This document shows, piece by piece, positions 24,857 through 33,800 of a stretch of DNA of 64,000 nucleotides. Source of the DNA: Streptomyces mayonensis (GTDB lineage Bacteria > Actinomycetota > Actinomycetes > Streptomycetales > Streptomycetaceae); the NCBI RefSeq assembly GCF_018982965.1, contig NZ_JACBYP010000032.1, positions 1-64,000 of the forward strand. Reading direction: 5' to 3'. Numbering within the stretch: position 1 is the first letter of the stretch; each line of letters opens with the position of its first letter. The position numbers and the translations under genes are program-made. Below the pieces are notes generated by a model. That model worked only from the letters and a program-made list of their open reading frames with translations, was not told where the DNA came from and did not search any database.

Positions 24857-24876
24857 CCGGCATCGGCCGAACGAGA

Positions 24877-24919
24877 GAAGGGCTCCGGCCCCGCGTGATG
24901 CGGGAGGCGGAGCCCTTTT
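24877..24919 (+). terminator. terminator after the CDF gene
   Basis: A long hairpin: GAAGGGCTCCG pairs with CGGAGCCCTTTTC, enclosing a second short stem CCCGC/GCGGG, and is followed by a short T run. It separates the CDF unit from the convergent SCO1 gene. Confidence 0.85.
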
Positions 24920-24926
24920 CTCGTGG

Positions 24927-25598
24927 TCAGCGGGTGCTCTTGACGAGCAGCGGCAGGTCGTGGGCGTAGTCGTCGCTGGTGGTGCCGGCGGTGTAAACGA
25001 CGTGGGCCATGTCGTCGGCGGGCAGGAAGGCGGCGACCTGGGCGCCGTGGTCGGAGGTGACGGTACCGTCGTGGTGCTTCTTGGGCTCCTCGACGGAGAT
25101 GCCGAGGGTGAACGCGGCCTTCTTCACCTTGTCCAGGTCACCGGACAGGCCGGTGAAGTTCGGCCCGAACGTCTTGAGCCACTTGCCCAGACTCTTCGGG
25201 GTGTCGCGCTCGGGGTCGGTGGTGATGAAGACGACTTCCACGCTGTCCTTGACCGTCTTCGGCTGCTTGGACAGGGCGAGGGAGATGTCGCCCATGGTGG
25301 TGGGGCACACGTCAGGGCAGTTGGTGTAGCCGAAGAACATCAGCGTCGTCTTGCCGGCGGTCTGCTTGCGCAGATCGAACGGCTTGCCGGCGGTGTCGGT
25401 GAGTACCAGGTCGGGCTTGGTGAAGCCGCTGTCCAGCGCGGTGCCCCGGTAGGGGGAGTTGTCCGCCTGGGAGACCACGGCTGCGGGCTCCCCGTCGGCG
25501 TGGTGCTCTTCGGAGGCGCCGCAGCCGGCCAGGAGCATCGCGGCGGCGGTGGCGAGAGCGGCGGCGGTCAGGCGGATCGGACGCGTGCGGTGCTGCAT
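24927..25598 (-). CDS. SCO1/SenC family copper chaperone lipoprotein
   Basis: A 223-residue lipoprotein (lipobox MLLAGCGA, Cys 26). The SCO fold has the copper-binding CxxxC in YTNCPDVCPTT (Cys 94 and 98) and the distal ligand His in SDHGAQVAAF. The N-terminus has an additional HH pair (SEEHHADGE). SCO proteins deliver copper to, or reduce the CuA site of, cytochrome oxidase. No oxidase gene is in the window. It lies between the terminator and an ArsR remnant, in the same direction as the CcdA gene upstream, and may have been expressed with it. Confidence 0.93.
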   Translation of the reverse strand: MQHRTRPIRLTAAALATAAAMLLAGCGASEEHHADGEPAAVVSQADNSPYRGTALDSGFTKPDLVLTDTAGKPFDLRKQTAGKTTLMFFGYTNCPDVCPTTMGDISLALSKQPKTVKDSVEVVFITTDPERDTPKSLGKWLKTFGPNFTGLSGDLDKVKKAAFTLGISVEEPKKHHDGTVTSDHGAQVAAFLPADDMAHVVYTAGTTSDDYAHDLPLLVKSTR

Positions 25599-25608
25599 GG
25601 TCGGCTTC

Positions 25609-25797
25609 TCAGTTCTCTTCGGACTCGGGCTCGGGCGCGGGCGCGGTGGCGGCCAGGACGGGGGCGAGGACGGCTTGCGTGAGGTGTTGGCCGCGGTCGG
25701 TGAGGCGGTACATCGCCAGTCGCCCGTCGCGGCGGGAGGCGGCCAGGTGCGTGGCGTGCAGGTGGTGGGAGACTTCCGGGTCTGGTCGACGAGGAGG
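25609..25797 (-). pseudogene. remnant of an ArsR-type regulator
   Basis: A 62-codon open piece encoding only the recognition helix and wing of an ArsR-like protein (PEVSHHLHATHLAASRRDGR, then LAMYRLTDRGQ) and a Glu/Pro tail. There is a stop codon just upstream and no start or helix-turn-helix N-terminus in any frame. The DNA upstream to about 25930 carries an unrelated open segment (LLYRELPVAEFTHGRRAWGP) I do not recognise. It looks like an insertion or deletion scar where a regulator once preceded the SCO1 gene. Confidence 0.5.
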
Positions 25798-25957
25798 TCA
25801 ACCGGCATCCGCACAACGTTATTCGACACTGGCCCCCAGGCCCTGCGGCCGTGGGTGAACTCCGCCACGGGCAGTTCCCGGTACAGGAGGTCGCCGGCGT
25901 CGTCCCCGCGCACGTCACTCACGTCGAAATCCCTCGTTTTCCGGGTGGGTGTACAGC

Positions 25958-26710
25958 TCAGATGCCAATGGTGTAGTCGGCCGTCCAGGACTGCATCTGG
26001 CTGATCATGGCGCTCCACACCCCGGTGACCATGAGCAGCCCGGTCGCGATCATCATGCCGCCGCCGATGCGCATGACCCACTGGTAGTGGGCCTTGACCC
26101 AGGTGAAGACTCCGAGGGCCTTGCGGAAGGCGAGGCCAGCGACCAGGAAGGGCACTCCGAGTCCGAGGCAGTAGGCCACGGTCAGCAGGGCGCCGCGGGA
26201 GGCACTGGCCTCGCTGAACGCCAGCGCTTGCACGGCGGCCAGGGTCGGGCCGATGCACGGCGTCCAGCCCAGGCCGAACAGCACCCCCAGCATCGGCGCC
26301 CCGGCCAGGCCGACGGCCGGACGCCGGTGCAGGCGCCATTCCCGGCTCATTCCCGGCAGTACGCCCATGAACGACAGGCCCATCACGATCGTCAGGCCAC
26401 CCAGCACCCGGATCAGCAGGTCCTGGTGTTCCATCAAAGTGTTGCCCGCGTAGCCGAACGCGGCGCCGAAGGAGACGAACACCCCCGTGAACCCGGCCAG
26501 GAACAGCAAAGTGCCGGCGAGGATTCGGCCTCGGCGTACGTCGGCGAGGTCCGCGCCGCTGACCCCGGTGACATAGGACAGGTAGCCGGGCACGAGCGGT
26601 AGCACGCATGGGGAGAAGAACGACACCAGCCCTGCCAGGGCGGCGATCGGGATGGCCAGCAGCACCGAGCCGGTCAGCACGGTGGACTCAAGTCCGGCAG
26701 CCACCAGCAT
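25958..26710 (-). CDS. ccdA: CcdA family cytochrome c biogenesis / thiol transporter
   Basis: A 250-residue six-helix protein with both redox motifs: [20 protein letters not shown] in helix 1 and [13 protein letters not shown] in helix 4. Closest in pattern to the ones at 10172 and 34890. It probably supplies reductant for the SCO1 protein or for ResA-like proteins. The start is the ATG at 26710 with AAGGAG 10 bases before it; the frame extends to 26746 without a better site. No BlaI-type dyad is seen upstream of this copy, so it may be controlled differently. Confidence 0.92.
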   Translation of the reverse strand: MLVAAGLESTVLTGSVLLAIPIAALAGLVSFFSPCVLPLVPGYLSYVTGVSGADLADVRRGRILAGTLLFLAGFTGVFVSFGAAFGYAGNTLMEHQDLLIRVLGGLTIVMGLSFMGVLPGMSREWRLHRRPAVGLAGAPMLGVLFGLGWTPCIGPTLAAVQALAFSEASASRGALLTVAYCLGLGVPFLVAGLAFRKALGVFTWVKAHYQWVMRIGGGMMIATGLLMVTGVWSAMISQMQSWTADYTIGI

Positions 26711-26876
26711 GGCTCGACACTCCTTCGTACAGGGCCTCGATCGCACGGGCAGCGACAGGGAAGCGGGGGAGGCCGTGGCATACCCGAAGCAACAAGCTAA
26801 CGGACGTTGCTACTGAGCCTGACCTCGCCCCTACCACACCGACCACCCCAGCAGAGGTATGCCGCTGTCCCTCGAG

Positions 26877-27068
26877 TCATCCCGTCGGGTTTTCGGGGAG
26901 GGTGTCCTGTTGGCGGGGCGGGGCACACGCTTCCGGGCGAGACGAGCCGGCGGCGCCCTTCTGCGCGAGGTGGGTCGCCACGGCTTGGAGCAGAGCAGCG
27001 GCCGTCATCCGTACCACCGGATGCTGGATCATCTTTCGAAGCGTGTCTGTTCGTGACGTCTGGCTCAT
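26877..27068 (-). CDS. small helical protein (63 aa)
   Basis: A short gene supported by a clear ribosome site (GAGAGG, 7 bases before the ATG at 27068). The product starts MSQTSRTDTLRKMIQHP, has a moderately hydrophobic helix (VVRMTAAALLQAVATHLA) and a polar tail with one Cys. No family is known to me. It lies upstream of ccdA in the same direction and directly downstream of copA, in an otherwise empty spacer. Alternatives in the other frames here have no ribosome site. Confidence 0.5.
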   Translation of the reverse strand: MSQTSRTDTLRKMIQHPVVRMTAAALLQAVATHLAQKGAAGSSRPEACAPPRQQDTLPENPTG

Positions 27069-27243
27069 CGGTACACCTCTCTCGTTCTATCGCTGAGCCG
27101 TTGATTCGCCGGGTGTGCGCCGACGGCCTGCCGGACCCCAGGGGGCTCGGCAGGCCGTCGGCCGGTACATCGTTCTCGTGCTGTTCGGTGGTCCGTCGTT
27201 CAAACGCCGACCTGCGTGGTGAGTGAGGCCAAACCGAGTCGGA

Positions 27244-29523
27244 CTACTTGAAGGACCGCAGGCGGAGGCTGTTGGTGACGACGAAGACCGAGGAGAAGGC
27301 CATCGCCGCTCCGGCGATCATCGGGTTGAGCATTCCGGCCGCCGCGAGCGGCAGCGCGGCGACGTTGTAGCCGAAGGCCCAGAAGAGGTTGCCCTTGATG
27401 GTCGCGAGGGTCTTCCGGGACAGCCGGATCGCGTCCGCGGCGACCCGCAGGTCCCCGCGCACCAACGTCAGGTCGCCGGCCTCGATCGCCGCGTCCGTGC
27501 CGGTGCCCATGGCCAGTCCCAGGTCGGCGGTGGCGAGCGCGGCGGCGTCGTTGACGCCGTCGCCGACCATGGCCACCGTTCGGCCCTCTGACTGCAACCG
27601 CTTGACCACGTCCACCTTGTCCTGGGGGAGGACCTCAGCGATCACTTCGTCGATTCCGACTGCCCGCGCCACCGACTCGGCGACGCGCTGATTGTCTCCG
27701 GTCAGCAATACCGGCTTCAGCCCCAGCCGCCGCAACTCGGCGATTGCTTCGGCGCTGGTCTCCTTGACCGCGTCGGCGACCGTGACAACACCGCGGGCCT
27801 CGCCGTCCCAGGCGACAGCAACCGCAGTGCGCCCCTCGGCCTCCGCAGCCACTTTGGCCTCGGCCAGTTCACGGGGCAGCCCGATAGCCCACTCGGTGAG
27901 GAGTTTCTCGCGGCCGACCAGCACCGCGTGCCCGTCGACCACGCCTTGCACACCGAGGCCGGCGACATTTTCGAAGTTCTCCGGTACGGGCAGGCTGCCC
28001 ACCTGTTCGATCGCTCCTACGGCGATTGCCTGGGCGATCGGGTGCTCCGAGGCGTGCTCCAAGGCGCCGACGAGTCGCAGAAGTTCTGCCTCTTGGACGC
28101 CCTCGGCGACATAGACATCCTGGAGGCTCATGCGGCCGGTGGTCACCGTGCCGGTCTTGTCGAGGACGACGGTGTCGACACGGCGGGTGGATTCCAGGAC
28201 TTCGGGGCCCTTGATGAGGATGCCGAGCTGGGCGCCGCGCCCGGTGCCGACCATCAGCGCGGTCGGTGTGGCGAGCCCCAGTGCACAGGGGCAGGCGATG
28301 ATCAGAACTGCGACGGCCGCGGTGAACGCCGCAGCCGGGTCCCCGGTCATGAACAGCCAGGTCAGGAGCGTGCCCAGTGCGACAAGGATGACTGCGGGGA
28401 CGAACACGGCGGAGATGCGGTCGGCCAGGCGCTGAACCGCCGCCTTGCCGTTCTGCGCGTCCTCGACCAACCTCGCCATCCGCGCGAGCTGGGTGTCCGC
28501 ACCGATTCGCGTAGCCTCGACGACCAGCCGTCCACCGGCGTTCACGGTCGCTCCGGTGACGGCATCCCCAACGGTCACGTCCGTCGGCACCGACTCGCCG
28601 GTCAGCATGGAGGCGTCGACGGCCGAGCTGCCCTCGACGACGGTGCCGTCGGTGGCGACCTTCTCCCCGGGCCGTACGACGAACCGGTCGCCAACCGCCA
28701 ACTGGGATACCGGAATCCGTACTTCCGTACCGGAGCGCAGTACGGCGACGTCCTTGGCACCCAGCTCCAGCAGGCTTCGCAGAGCCGCGCCCGCCTTGCG
28801 CTTCGACTTCGCCTCCAGGTAGCGCCCGGCGAGGATGAGTGCGGTCACGCCGGCCGCGGCCTCCAGGTAGATGGAGGAGGAGCCGTCCGAGCGGGAGATG
28901 GTGAACTCGAATCCGTGCCGCATGCCCGGCATCCCGGCGTGCCCGAAGAACAGCGCCCACAATGACCAGCCCAGCGCGGCGAGCGTACCTATGGACACCA
29001 GCGTGTCCATGGTCGCGGCACCGTGTCGGGCGTTGGTGAAGGCGGCCTTGTGGAAGGGGAACGCACCCCAGACCACGACGGGGGCCGCCAGCGTCAGCGA
29101 CAACCACTGCCAGTTGTCGAACTGCAAAGCTGGGACCATCGCCATCAGAACGACGGGCACTGAGAGTGCGAGCGACACGAACAGGCGCTGACGCAGTGAG
29201 AGCAACTCACCGTCCGCCGTCACCTGGACGGTCTCGGACCCACTCTCGGAAGGCGAAGCGGGAGGGGGTGGCTCCTCGGCCGTGTACCCGGTCTTCTCGA
29301 CGGTGGCGATGAGGTCGGCAACCTGGATCTCTCCGCCGTACGCGACCTTCGCCTTCTCGGTGGCGAAGTTGACCGTCGCGGTGACGCCGTCCATGCGGTT
29401 GAGCTTCTTCTCGATGCGGGCCGCGCACGAGGCGCAGGTCATGCCGCCGATGGAAAGCTCGACCTCCGCGCTGGGCGGCGGCGCCGTCGCGGAAGTGGTC
29501 TTCTCCGGAGCCGTGCTGCTCAT
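27244..29523 (-). CDS. copA: copper-translocating P1B-type ATPase
   Basis: A 759-residue copper exporter. One N-terminal heavy-metal domain with GMTCASC near residues 26-32 is followed by eight helices. The transport site is [13 protein letters not shown], the phosphorylation site DKTGTVTTG, the TGES loop MLTGESVP, the HP motif SEHPIAQ, and the hinge MVGDGVNDA. The C-terminal helix pair has [12 protein letters not shown] and [13 protein letters not shown], the Asn/Met/Ser pattern of CopA-type copper(I) pumps. I chose the ATG at 29523, with GGAG at 8 bases; a GTG 9 bases earlier is possible. Downstream of copZ in the same transcript, 112 bp apart. Confidence 0.97.
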   Translation of the reverse strand: MSSTAPEKTTSATAPPPSAEVELSIGGMTCASCAARIEKKLNRMDGVTATVNFATEKAKVAYGGEIQVADLIATVEKTGYTAEEPPPPASPSESGSETVQVTADGELLSLRQRLFVSLALSVPVVLMAMVPALQFDNWQWLSLTLAAPVVVWGAFPFHKAAFTNARHGAATMDTLVSIGTLAALGWSLWALFFGHAGMPGMRHGFEFTISRSDGSSSIYLEAAAGVTALILAGRYLEAKSKRKAGAALRSLLELGAKDVAVLRSGTEVRIPVSQLAVGDRFVVRPGEKVATDGTVVEGSSAVDASMLTGESVPTDVTVGDAVTGATVNAGGRLVVEATRIGADTQLARMARLVEDAQNGKAAVQRLADRISAVFVPAVILVALGTLLTWLFMTGDPAAAFTAAVAVLIIACPCALGLATPTALMVGTGRGAQLGILIKGPEVLESTRRVDTVVLDKTGTVTTGRMSLQDVYVAEGVQEAELLRLVGALEHASEHPIAQAIAVGAIEQVGSLPVPENFENVAGLGVQGVVDGHAVLVGREKLLTEWAIGLPRELAEAKVAAEAEGRTAVAVAWDGEARGVVTVADAVKETSAEAIAELRRLGLKPVLLTGDNQRVAESVARAVGIDEVIAEVLPQDKVDVVKRLQSEGRTVAMVGDGVNDAAALATADLGLAMGTGTDAAIEAGDLTLVRGDLRVAADAIRLSRKTLATIKGNLFWAFGYNVAALPLAAAGMLNPMIAGAAMAFSSVFVVTNSLRLRSFK

Positions 29524-29635
29524 GGACGTCACTCCTGGGAACTGCCGGGGCGTACCGCGTCCGTGTGAGCGGAGCGGTACTTCCCGACGCGGAAGGGGAA
29601 TGCGGGTATTGCCGGCGCGGGGCCCGGGACGGGCG

Positions 29636-29923
29636 TCAGTCCTTGCCGATGAGCTCGTACCCGGCCTCGTCGACGGCGGCTCGTACGGCCTGCTCGTCGA
29701 GCGGGGTGGCGGAGGTGACGGTCACCTCACCCGTCTTGGCGACCGCCGAGACCGCGGTGACGCCGTCGAGGGCCGAAATCTCCTTGGATACGGCGCCCTC
29801 ACAGTGGCCGCAGGTCATGCCGGACACCTTGTAGACGGTGGTGACGCCGACGTCCTGGACACCGGACGTGGTGCCGGTGCCGCAGGAACCACAGCACGAG
29901 CCTGAGTTGTTCTGATCGGTCAT
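29636..29923 (-). CDS. copZ: copper chaperone with Cys-rich N-terminus
   Basis: A 95-residue cytoplasmic copper carrier. The heavy-metal domain has the usual GMTCGHC site and beta-alpha-beta-beta-alpha-beta pattern ending in [10 protein letters not shown]. Compared with plain CopZ (about 68 residues) it has a ~25-residue N-terminal extension with two further Cys motifs ([10 protein letters not shown]). It should hand copper to the CopA encoded downstream and may store extra copper. The start is the ATG at 29923; the promoter with its CsoR-like site lies 89 bases upstream. Confidence 0.93.
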   Translation of the reverse strand: MTDQNNSGSCCGSCGTGTTSGVQDVGVTTVYKVSGMTCGHCEGAVSKEISALDGVTAVSAVAKTGEVTVTSATPLDEQAVRAAVDEAGYELIGKD

Positions 29924-30011
29924 GGCTTCTTCCTCGGGTGGGGTGCGTGTGTCGGTCTCTGCCGTGAGGGGCGCTATCGGATTCCGCATCCCTCGCACGA
30001 CAGAGAACACT

Positions 30012-30028
30012 ATACCCCCCTAGGGTAT
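30012..30028 (-). promoter_or_regulatory. CsoR-like operator, copZA
   Basis: ATACCC and GGGTAT flank CCCTA, a 17-bp dyad. On the minus strand it reads into TATAGT, a -10 element, so the operator covers the promoter of copZ-copA exactly as at 18191. Confidence 0.75.
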
Positions 30029-30135
30029 TTCTTGCTCGGGGTCTCCTGTGAGGGAAGCCACATGGCAGGTGCGCCGGCTGAGAGCGGAGTGCATCCCTCA
30101 GTCGCGGCAGGCCGTGACGCGGCCCTGCGTCTCTG

Positions 30136-31299
30136 TCATCGCGCGTACGTCATTGGGCCGCCCTTGGCGAACAAGGGAGCGTTGGTGGCGCCGGTGGACG
30201 CGAGCGGGTCGACCACCCGGGTACAGCGCGTCCATCGGGACACGACCCGGTCGTGAGGATGGCCGATCTCGTCCGGAGCCTCGGCGGGGAGGTGGCCGAG
30301 GAGCTGGTTGGCGAGGCAGTACCTGTCGTCGAAGACGGTGCCGACGTAGCGCTGGGGCCCATCGGGGAAGACGGCGACGACACGCTCCTCGGCCGGCAGG
30401 GTGCGGGCCAACCAGCGGGCCACGAGGGCGACGGCTCCGACGCTCCAGCCTCCGGTGGCGTAGTGGTGGTGTGCCAGCTGTCGCGCTGCCCAGACGGCCT
30501 CCGGGGCGGCGACCCAGTGAACCTCGTCGAAGAGGTCGTAGGCGACGTTACGAGGATGGATACTGCTGCCCAGGCCCCGCATGAGGCGAGGCGCGGCGGG
30601 CTGACCGAAGATCGTCGAACCGGTGCTGTCCACGCCGACGACCCGCAGCCCCGGAAGGAATCCACGAAGAACCGAGGCGATGCCGGCGGAGTGGCCGCCG
30701 GTGCCCACCGCCACCACAAGGGTGTCGATCCGCCCCAGCTGAGCGACGAGTTCGTGGGCGAGAGGGGCGTACGCGGCGACGTTGTCCGGGTTGTTGTACT
30801 GGTCGGGGCACCAGGCGCCCGGGCACGCAGCGAGAACCTCCTGCACGCGCCGAAGGCGGGCCTGCTGCCAGCCCCCGGTCGCATGTGGCGTTGTGACGAC
30901 ATCGACCTGGGCCCCGTACGCGGTGAGCAGGCCGGCCACCAGCGGTTCCATGCCGGGGTCGGTGACGACGGTGACCGGGTGGCCATATACCGCGCCCGCG
31001 AGGGCCAGGCCGAGCCCGAGCGTGCCGGAGGTGGACTCCACGATGCGGGCGCCCGGCTGCAGATCTCCGCGTTCCTGGGCGGCTAGCACCATGTGGAGGG
31101 CGCTGCGGTCCTTAATGCCGCCGGGGTTGTGACTCTCCAGCTTGGCCCAGAAGCCCCGTCCAGCGGTGGCGAAGGGTTCTCCGATCCACAGCACCGGGGT
31201 GTCCCCGACGAGTCCGGCGGGCGAATGGGCTGGGCGTTTCGCGTGAGCGGGGAGCTGGGCGGGTGACGACGGGACGGTGAGTGGGACCACGTAGTTCAT
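30136..31299 (-). CDS. PLP-dependent cysteine synthase family enzyme
   Basis: A 387-residue fold type II PLP enzyme, longer than CysK (about 310). The PLP lysine is in [13 protein letters not shown], the substrate loop is [12 protein letters not shown] where CysK has TSGNTG, and the phosphate loop is VGTGGHSAG. The C-terminal ~60 residues past FPDGPQRY are extra. The variant loop makes O-acetylserine sulfhydrylase activity uncertain; 2,3-diaminopropionate- or cyanoalanine-type chemistry is possible. It is very similar to the enzyme at 48026. GGAAGAGG precedes the ATG at 31299. Confidence 0.88.
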   Translation of the reverse strand: MNYVVPLTVPSSPAQLPAHAKRPAHSPAGLVGDTPVLWIGEPFATAGRGFWAKLESHNPGGIKDRSALHMVLAAQERGDLQPGARIVESTSGTLGLGLALAGAVYGHPVTVVTDPGMEPLVAGLLTAYGAQVDVVTTPHATGGWQQARLRRVQEVLAACPGAWCPDQYNNPDNVAAYAPLAHELVAQLGRIDTLVVAVGTGGHSAGIASVLRGFLPGLRVVGVDSTGSTIFGQPAAPRLMRGLGSSIHPRNVAYDLFDEVHWVAAPEAVWAARQLAHHHYATGGWSVGAVALVARWLARTLPAEERVVAVFPDGPQRYVGTVFDDRYCLANQLLGHLPAEAPDEIGHPHDRVVSRWTRCTRVVDPLASTGATNAPLFAKGGPMTYAR

Positions 31300-31434
31300 G
31301 GCGTGCCTCTTCCGCGGCCGGCGGACCCAACTGGCTCCGGCCGTCATGAGGTTGTGGGGGAGTGGCTGACCGGTGGCCGCCACAGAGGTGGGCGAGACAG
31401 CGCTCGCCGACCCCCGGGGAGGCTTAAGTGCCGG

Positions 31435-31908
31435 TCAGGTCCGCCACACGCCGAGGCGGGATCGTGACTGTCCTCCGTGAGCTGCGCCGGAAGGCTCGAA
31501 GGCCGGCGCCTCGCTTTGCCTGAGGGGCGGGGTCGCGTCAGCCGGACGGGACTGCAGGGTGTGGGCATCCGAATCGGGCGCTGGGACGGTCGTACGCGTT
31601 GGATGCGCCGTCGGTTCGTCCTCGTCCAAGCAGCACCCGTGCCCATGCCCGGGGGGTTCCTCAGCCGTGAGGTGTGCTTCCTGCGGTACGGCGGACGCGT
31701 GCCTGTGGTCCCCCTGTGCGCGATCGACGGCGTACGTGTTGTGGTGCACGACAGACGCGGAGACGACGTTGTGCGCGTGGTCCGTCGCTATCGGCTTCAC
31801 ACCGTGGGCGCACGCAAGCACGTGGAGGAGCGCGGCCAGCAGCACGGAGAGGACCGCTCCGGTCGATGACCAGGAGCGGCCGCTGCGCCGTAGGGTGCGG
31901 GCCTTCAT
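31435..31908 (-). CDS. His- and Cys-containing small membrane protein, DUF6153-like
   Basis: A 157-residue protein with one N-terminal helix (GAVLSVLLAALLHVLACAHG) and an outer domain rich in His (DHAHNVV, SVVHHNTYAV, GDHRHAS) with a GHGHGCCLDEDEP cluster that looks like a soft-metal site. The C-terminus (GGQSRSRLGVWRT) is not the PDL tail of other family members, so the family call is weak. The start could be this ATG or the GTG at 31929, which lies inside a palindrome; no good ribosome site supports either. It is transcribed in the same direction as the PLP enzyme 135 bp downstream, a pairing repeated at 46797-49123. Confidence 0.6.
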   Translation of the reverse strand: MKARTLRRSGRSWSSTGAVLSVLLAALLHVLACAHGVKPIATDHAHNVVSASVVHHNTYAVDRAQGDHRHASAVPQEAHLTAEEPPGHGHGCCLDEDEPTAHPTRTTVPAPDSDAHTLQSRPADATPPLRQSEAPAFEPSGAAHGGQSRSRLGVWRT

Positions 31909-31924
31909 GAGCACAAAAGGTAAT

Positions 31925-31936
31925 CGCACATGTGCG
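31925..31936. promoter_or_regulatory. palindrome at the start of the 31435 gene
   Basis: CGCACATGTGCG is a perfect 12-bp palindrome flanked by TAAT and GTAA. It contains both alternative start codons of the His-rich gene. It resembles no operator class I can name. Confidence 0.3.
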
Positions 31937-32059
31937 GTAAGTGTGGGCGAGGGGTCGTGCTCAGGATGCGCCGCATCCCGGGTGGTGCGAGTAAAGGTGC
32001 GTGTCAGTCGGGTCGCATCGACCTGGTGTGATGCTGTGAAGTTCCGGCAACGCGGCTCG

Positions 32060-32106
32060 TCCGGCGGAGTGAAGTCGTCGGCTGACCGGGCGACGACTTC
32101 GCCGGA
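32060..32106 (-). terminator. terminator after the M23 gene
   Basis: A 10-bp stem (GAAGTCGTCG with CGACGACTTC) extended by TCCGGC/GCCGGA with a small bulge. It lies 26 bases past the M23 stop and should end the lgt-M23 transcription. Confidence 0.8.
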
Positions 32107-32131
32107 CTTTGATCCGGCCGGGTTCGCTTTG

Positions 32132-33475
32132 CTACGTCGGGTCGAGACCGTGGTTGCGCAGCCACGTCAGCGGGTCGACAGGAGCGCCTCCGCCCGGGCG
32201 TACTTCCAAGTGCAGGTGGGGGCCGGAGGAGTTTCCGGAGCTGCCGGCGTAGGCGATGACCTGGCCGGCCTTGACGTGGCCCGAGCGGGTCCTGGCGGAG
32301 GCGAGGTGGCAGTACCAGGTCTGCGTGCCGTCGGGTGCGGTCACGATGACCATGTTTCCGTAGAACTGATGCCACTTCGTCTGGACGGTGCCGTCCGTCA
32401 CCGCCATTACTGGCGTGTTCATGGGAACCGGGAAGTCGAGCCCCGTGTGCCGGTTGGACCACATCGAGCCGGCCGCTCCAAACAGCTCACCCACCCCGCG
32501 CTGCGCGACCGGCAGAGCGAACTTCGGCCGAAGTGCCTCTTGACGGGCTGCTTCGGCCTTCTTTCTGGCCGCTTCCTCCCGCCTGCGCTCCTGCTCCTCC
32601 AGCCGCCGCTGCTCCAGGTCGAGCCGTTCCTGGGTCCGACTGACGCGGTCGGCGAAGTCTCGGGCGTCTTCCGGGAGTTGGTTGAGTCGTGCGTCCACTG
32701 CGATACCGGGGCTTGGCGGCGCGGCGGCCGGGGTTGCGTCAGCACCGGCCTGCACCGTCTCTCCGGTCGGGTCGCCGAGTCCGACGGAGACCGCGGCGAA
32801 GCCGGATATTCCCAGGAAAGCGACCGAGGGGGCGGTGACGCTGAAGAATGCTGATCGCCGGGTCGAAGCCCGCCGGGTGCGGAGATCGGCGCGGCGCGGT
32901 GCCGGCGTGAGTGCATCTACGCGCTGGGCGTCCCGAGAGCCTTCCGGCTGGGGGGCGTCTGCCGGGCCGCGGTCGATGCCGTCGGCGGTAAGGAAGGTGT
33001 CGAACTCACCGGGCGACGGCTGGCGATCGGGGGAGTGGTCTGGTTCTTGGAGGGCGGGTACGTCGAGGAACGAGCCGCTGCCCGCATGCGGCACCGCCTC
33101 CCACTCGGACGGCCTTGCAGCGGCCGGAGAGCTCCACATGCTGTAGTCGCCGTCGGGATGAACGGTCGTTTCGCTCTGCCACTCCTCGGAACCGCCGTCG
33201 GCATGCAGTTGCCCTGCGTCATCCGCACCGTGGCGCGGCGCGGAGCCGTGCTCCCAGATACTCGATTCGGTGCTGTACAGAGGGACATCACCGTGGGCGT
33301 GGCCCCATCGGTCGGCTTGGACGTGCGACAGCTCCGTGATGCCACTGGGCCCGAAGCCCGGGTGCCTGTGGTCGGTGCCAATTCCAGGCCAGGCGCTCGG
33401 CACTTGGGTGGCTGGTATCGCGTCCTGGAAGGGGTACTCCTCGTCGGTCACCGGTTCTTCTCTCGCCTCGGACAC
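32132..33475 (-). CDS. M23 family metallopeptidase (LytM-like)
   Basis: A 447-residue cell-wall endopeptidase. The first ~200 residues are hydrophilic and low in complexity (Pro, Ser, His, Asp) and should be cytoplasmic. A single helix (SVAFLGISGFAAVSVGLG) follows, then a coiled coil (VSRTQERLDLEQRRLEEQER and beyond) and a LytM domain. The zinc site is visible as SNRHTGLDF and SGPHLHLEVRP. Such proteins cleave peptidoglycan cross-links or activate other hydrolases. The GTG start has no strong ribosome site. A BlaI-type operator lies 42 bases upstream, so it may have its own promoter despite following the small gene at 33549. Confidence 0.92.
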   Translation of the reverse strand: MSEAREEPVTDEEYPFQDAIPATQVPSAWPGIGTDHRHPGFGPSGITELSHVQADRWGHAHGDVPLYSTESSIWEHGSAPRHGADDAGQLHADGGSEEWQSETTVHPDGDYSMWSSPAAARPSEWEAVPHAGSGSFLDVPALQEPDHSPDRQPSPGEFDTFLTADGIDRGPADAPQPEGSRDAQRVDALTPAPRRADLRTRRASTRRSAFFSVTAPSVAFLGISGFAAVSVGLGDPTGETVQAGADATPAAAPPSPGIAVDARLNQLPEDARDFADRVSRTQERLDLEQRRLEEQERRREEAARKKAEAARQEALRPKFALPVAQRGVGELFGAAGSMWSNRHTGLDFPVPMNTPVMAVTDGTVQTKWHQFYGNMVIVTAPDGTQTWYCHLASARTRSGHVKAGQVIAYAGSSGNSSGPHLHLEVRPGGGAPVDPLTWLRNHGLDPT

Positions 33476-33516
33476 TGGGACGGGGGAAGCGTCCAGCCCC
33501 TACATACAGCCAAACT

Positions 33517-33531
33517 ACTACGGTGGTTAGT
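33517..33531. promoter_or_regulatory. BlaI-type operator, M23 peptidase
   Basis: ACTACGGTGGTTAGT, fitting ACTA-N7-TAGT exactly, 42 bases before the M23 start. Confidence 0.6.
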
Positions 33532-33548
33532 GCACGTAATGCGCGGTA

Positions 33549-33800
33549 CTACGACCGTGCGTCGAAGATTCCGGCCCGCCACGCGCCAAGGGCGGCGCCC
33601 ACGATCCCGCCCACCAAATACAGGACGGAGTGGCCGCCGGGGAGGACATTGAGGTCGCTGAACTCCTCGATCCAGTTGAGCACGATCACTAGCAGGCTGA
33701 GCCACAGCAGGGTCCAGCCGAAGATCCGGGACGGCGCGGAGCGGGTGTGCAGGCGGCCGATCTTGGTCTGCGGTCGCTTGGTCTTCTTGGTGTTCTTCAT
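33549..33800 (-). CDS. small membrane protein downstream of lgt
   Basis: An 83-residue protein with a Lys-rich start (MKNTKKTKRPQTK), one helix (GWTLLWLSLLVIVLNWI) and a second glycine-rich helix (YLVGGIVGAALGAWRAGIF). Between them is a short outer loop (EEFSDLNVLPGGHS). No family is known to me. The start overlaps the lgt stop (ATGA), so it is translated with lgt and may assist it or the lipoproteins it makes. Confidence 0.75.
   Translation of the reverse strand: MKNTKKTKRPQTKIGRLHTRSAPSRIFGWTLLWLSLLVIVLNWIEEFSDLNVLPGGHSVLYLVGGIVGAALGAWRAGIFDARS

Noticed and set aside
26780-26810. BlaI-type site upstream of the CcdA gene at 25958
   Set aside because: The best match, GCTAACGGACGTTGC, keeps only the left half and lies some 90 bases from the start, so it was not counted.
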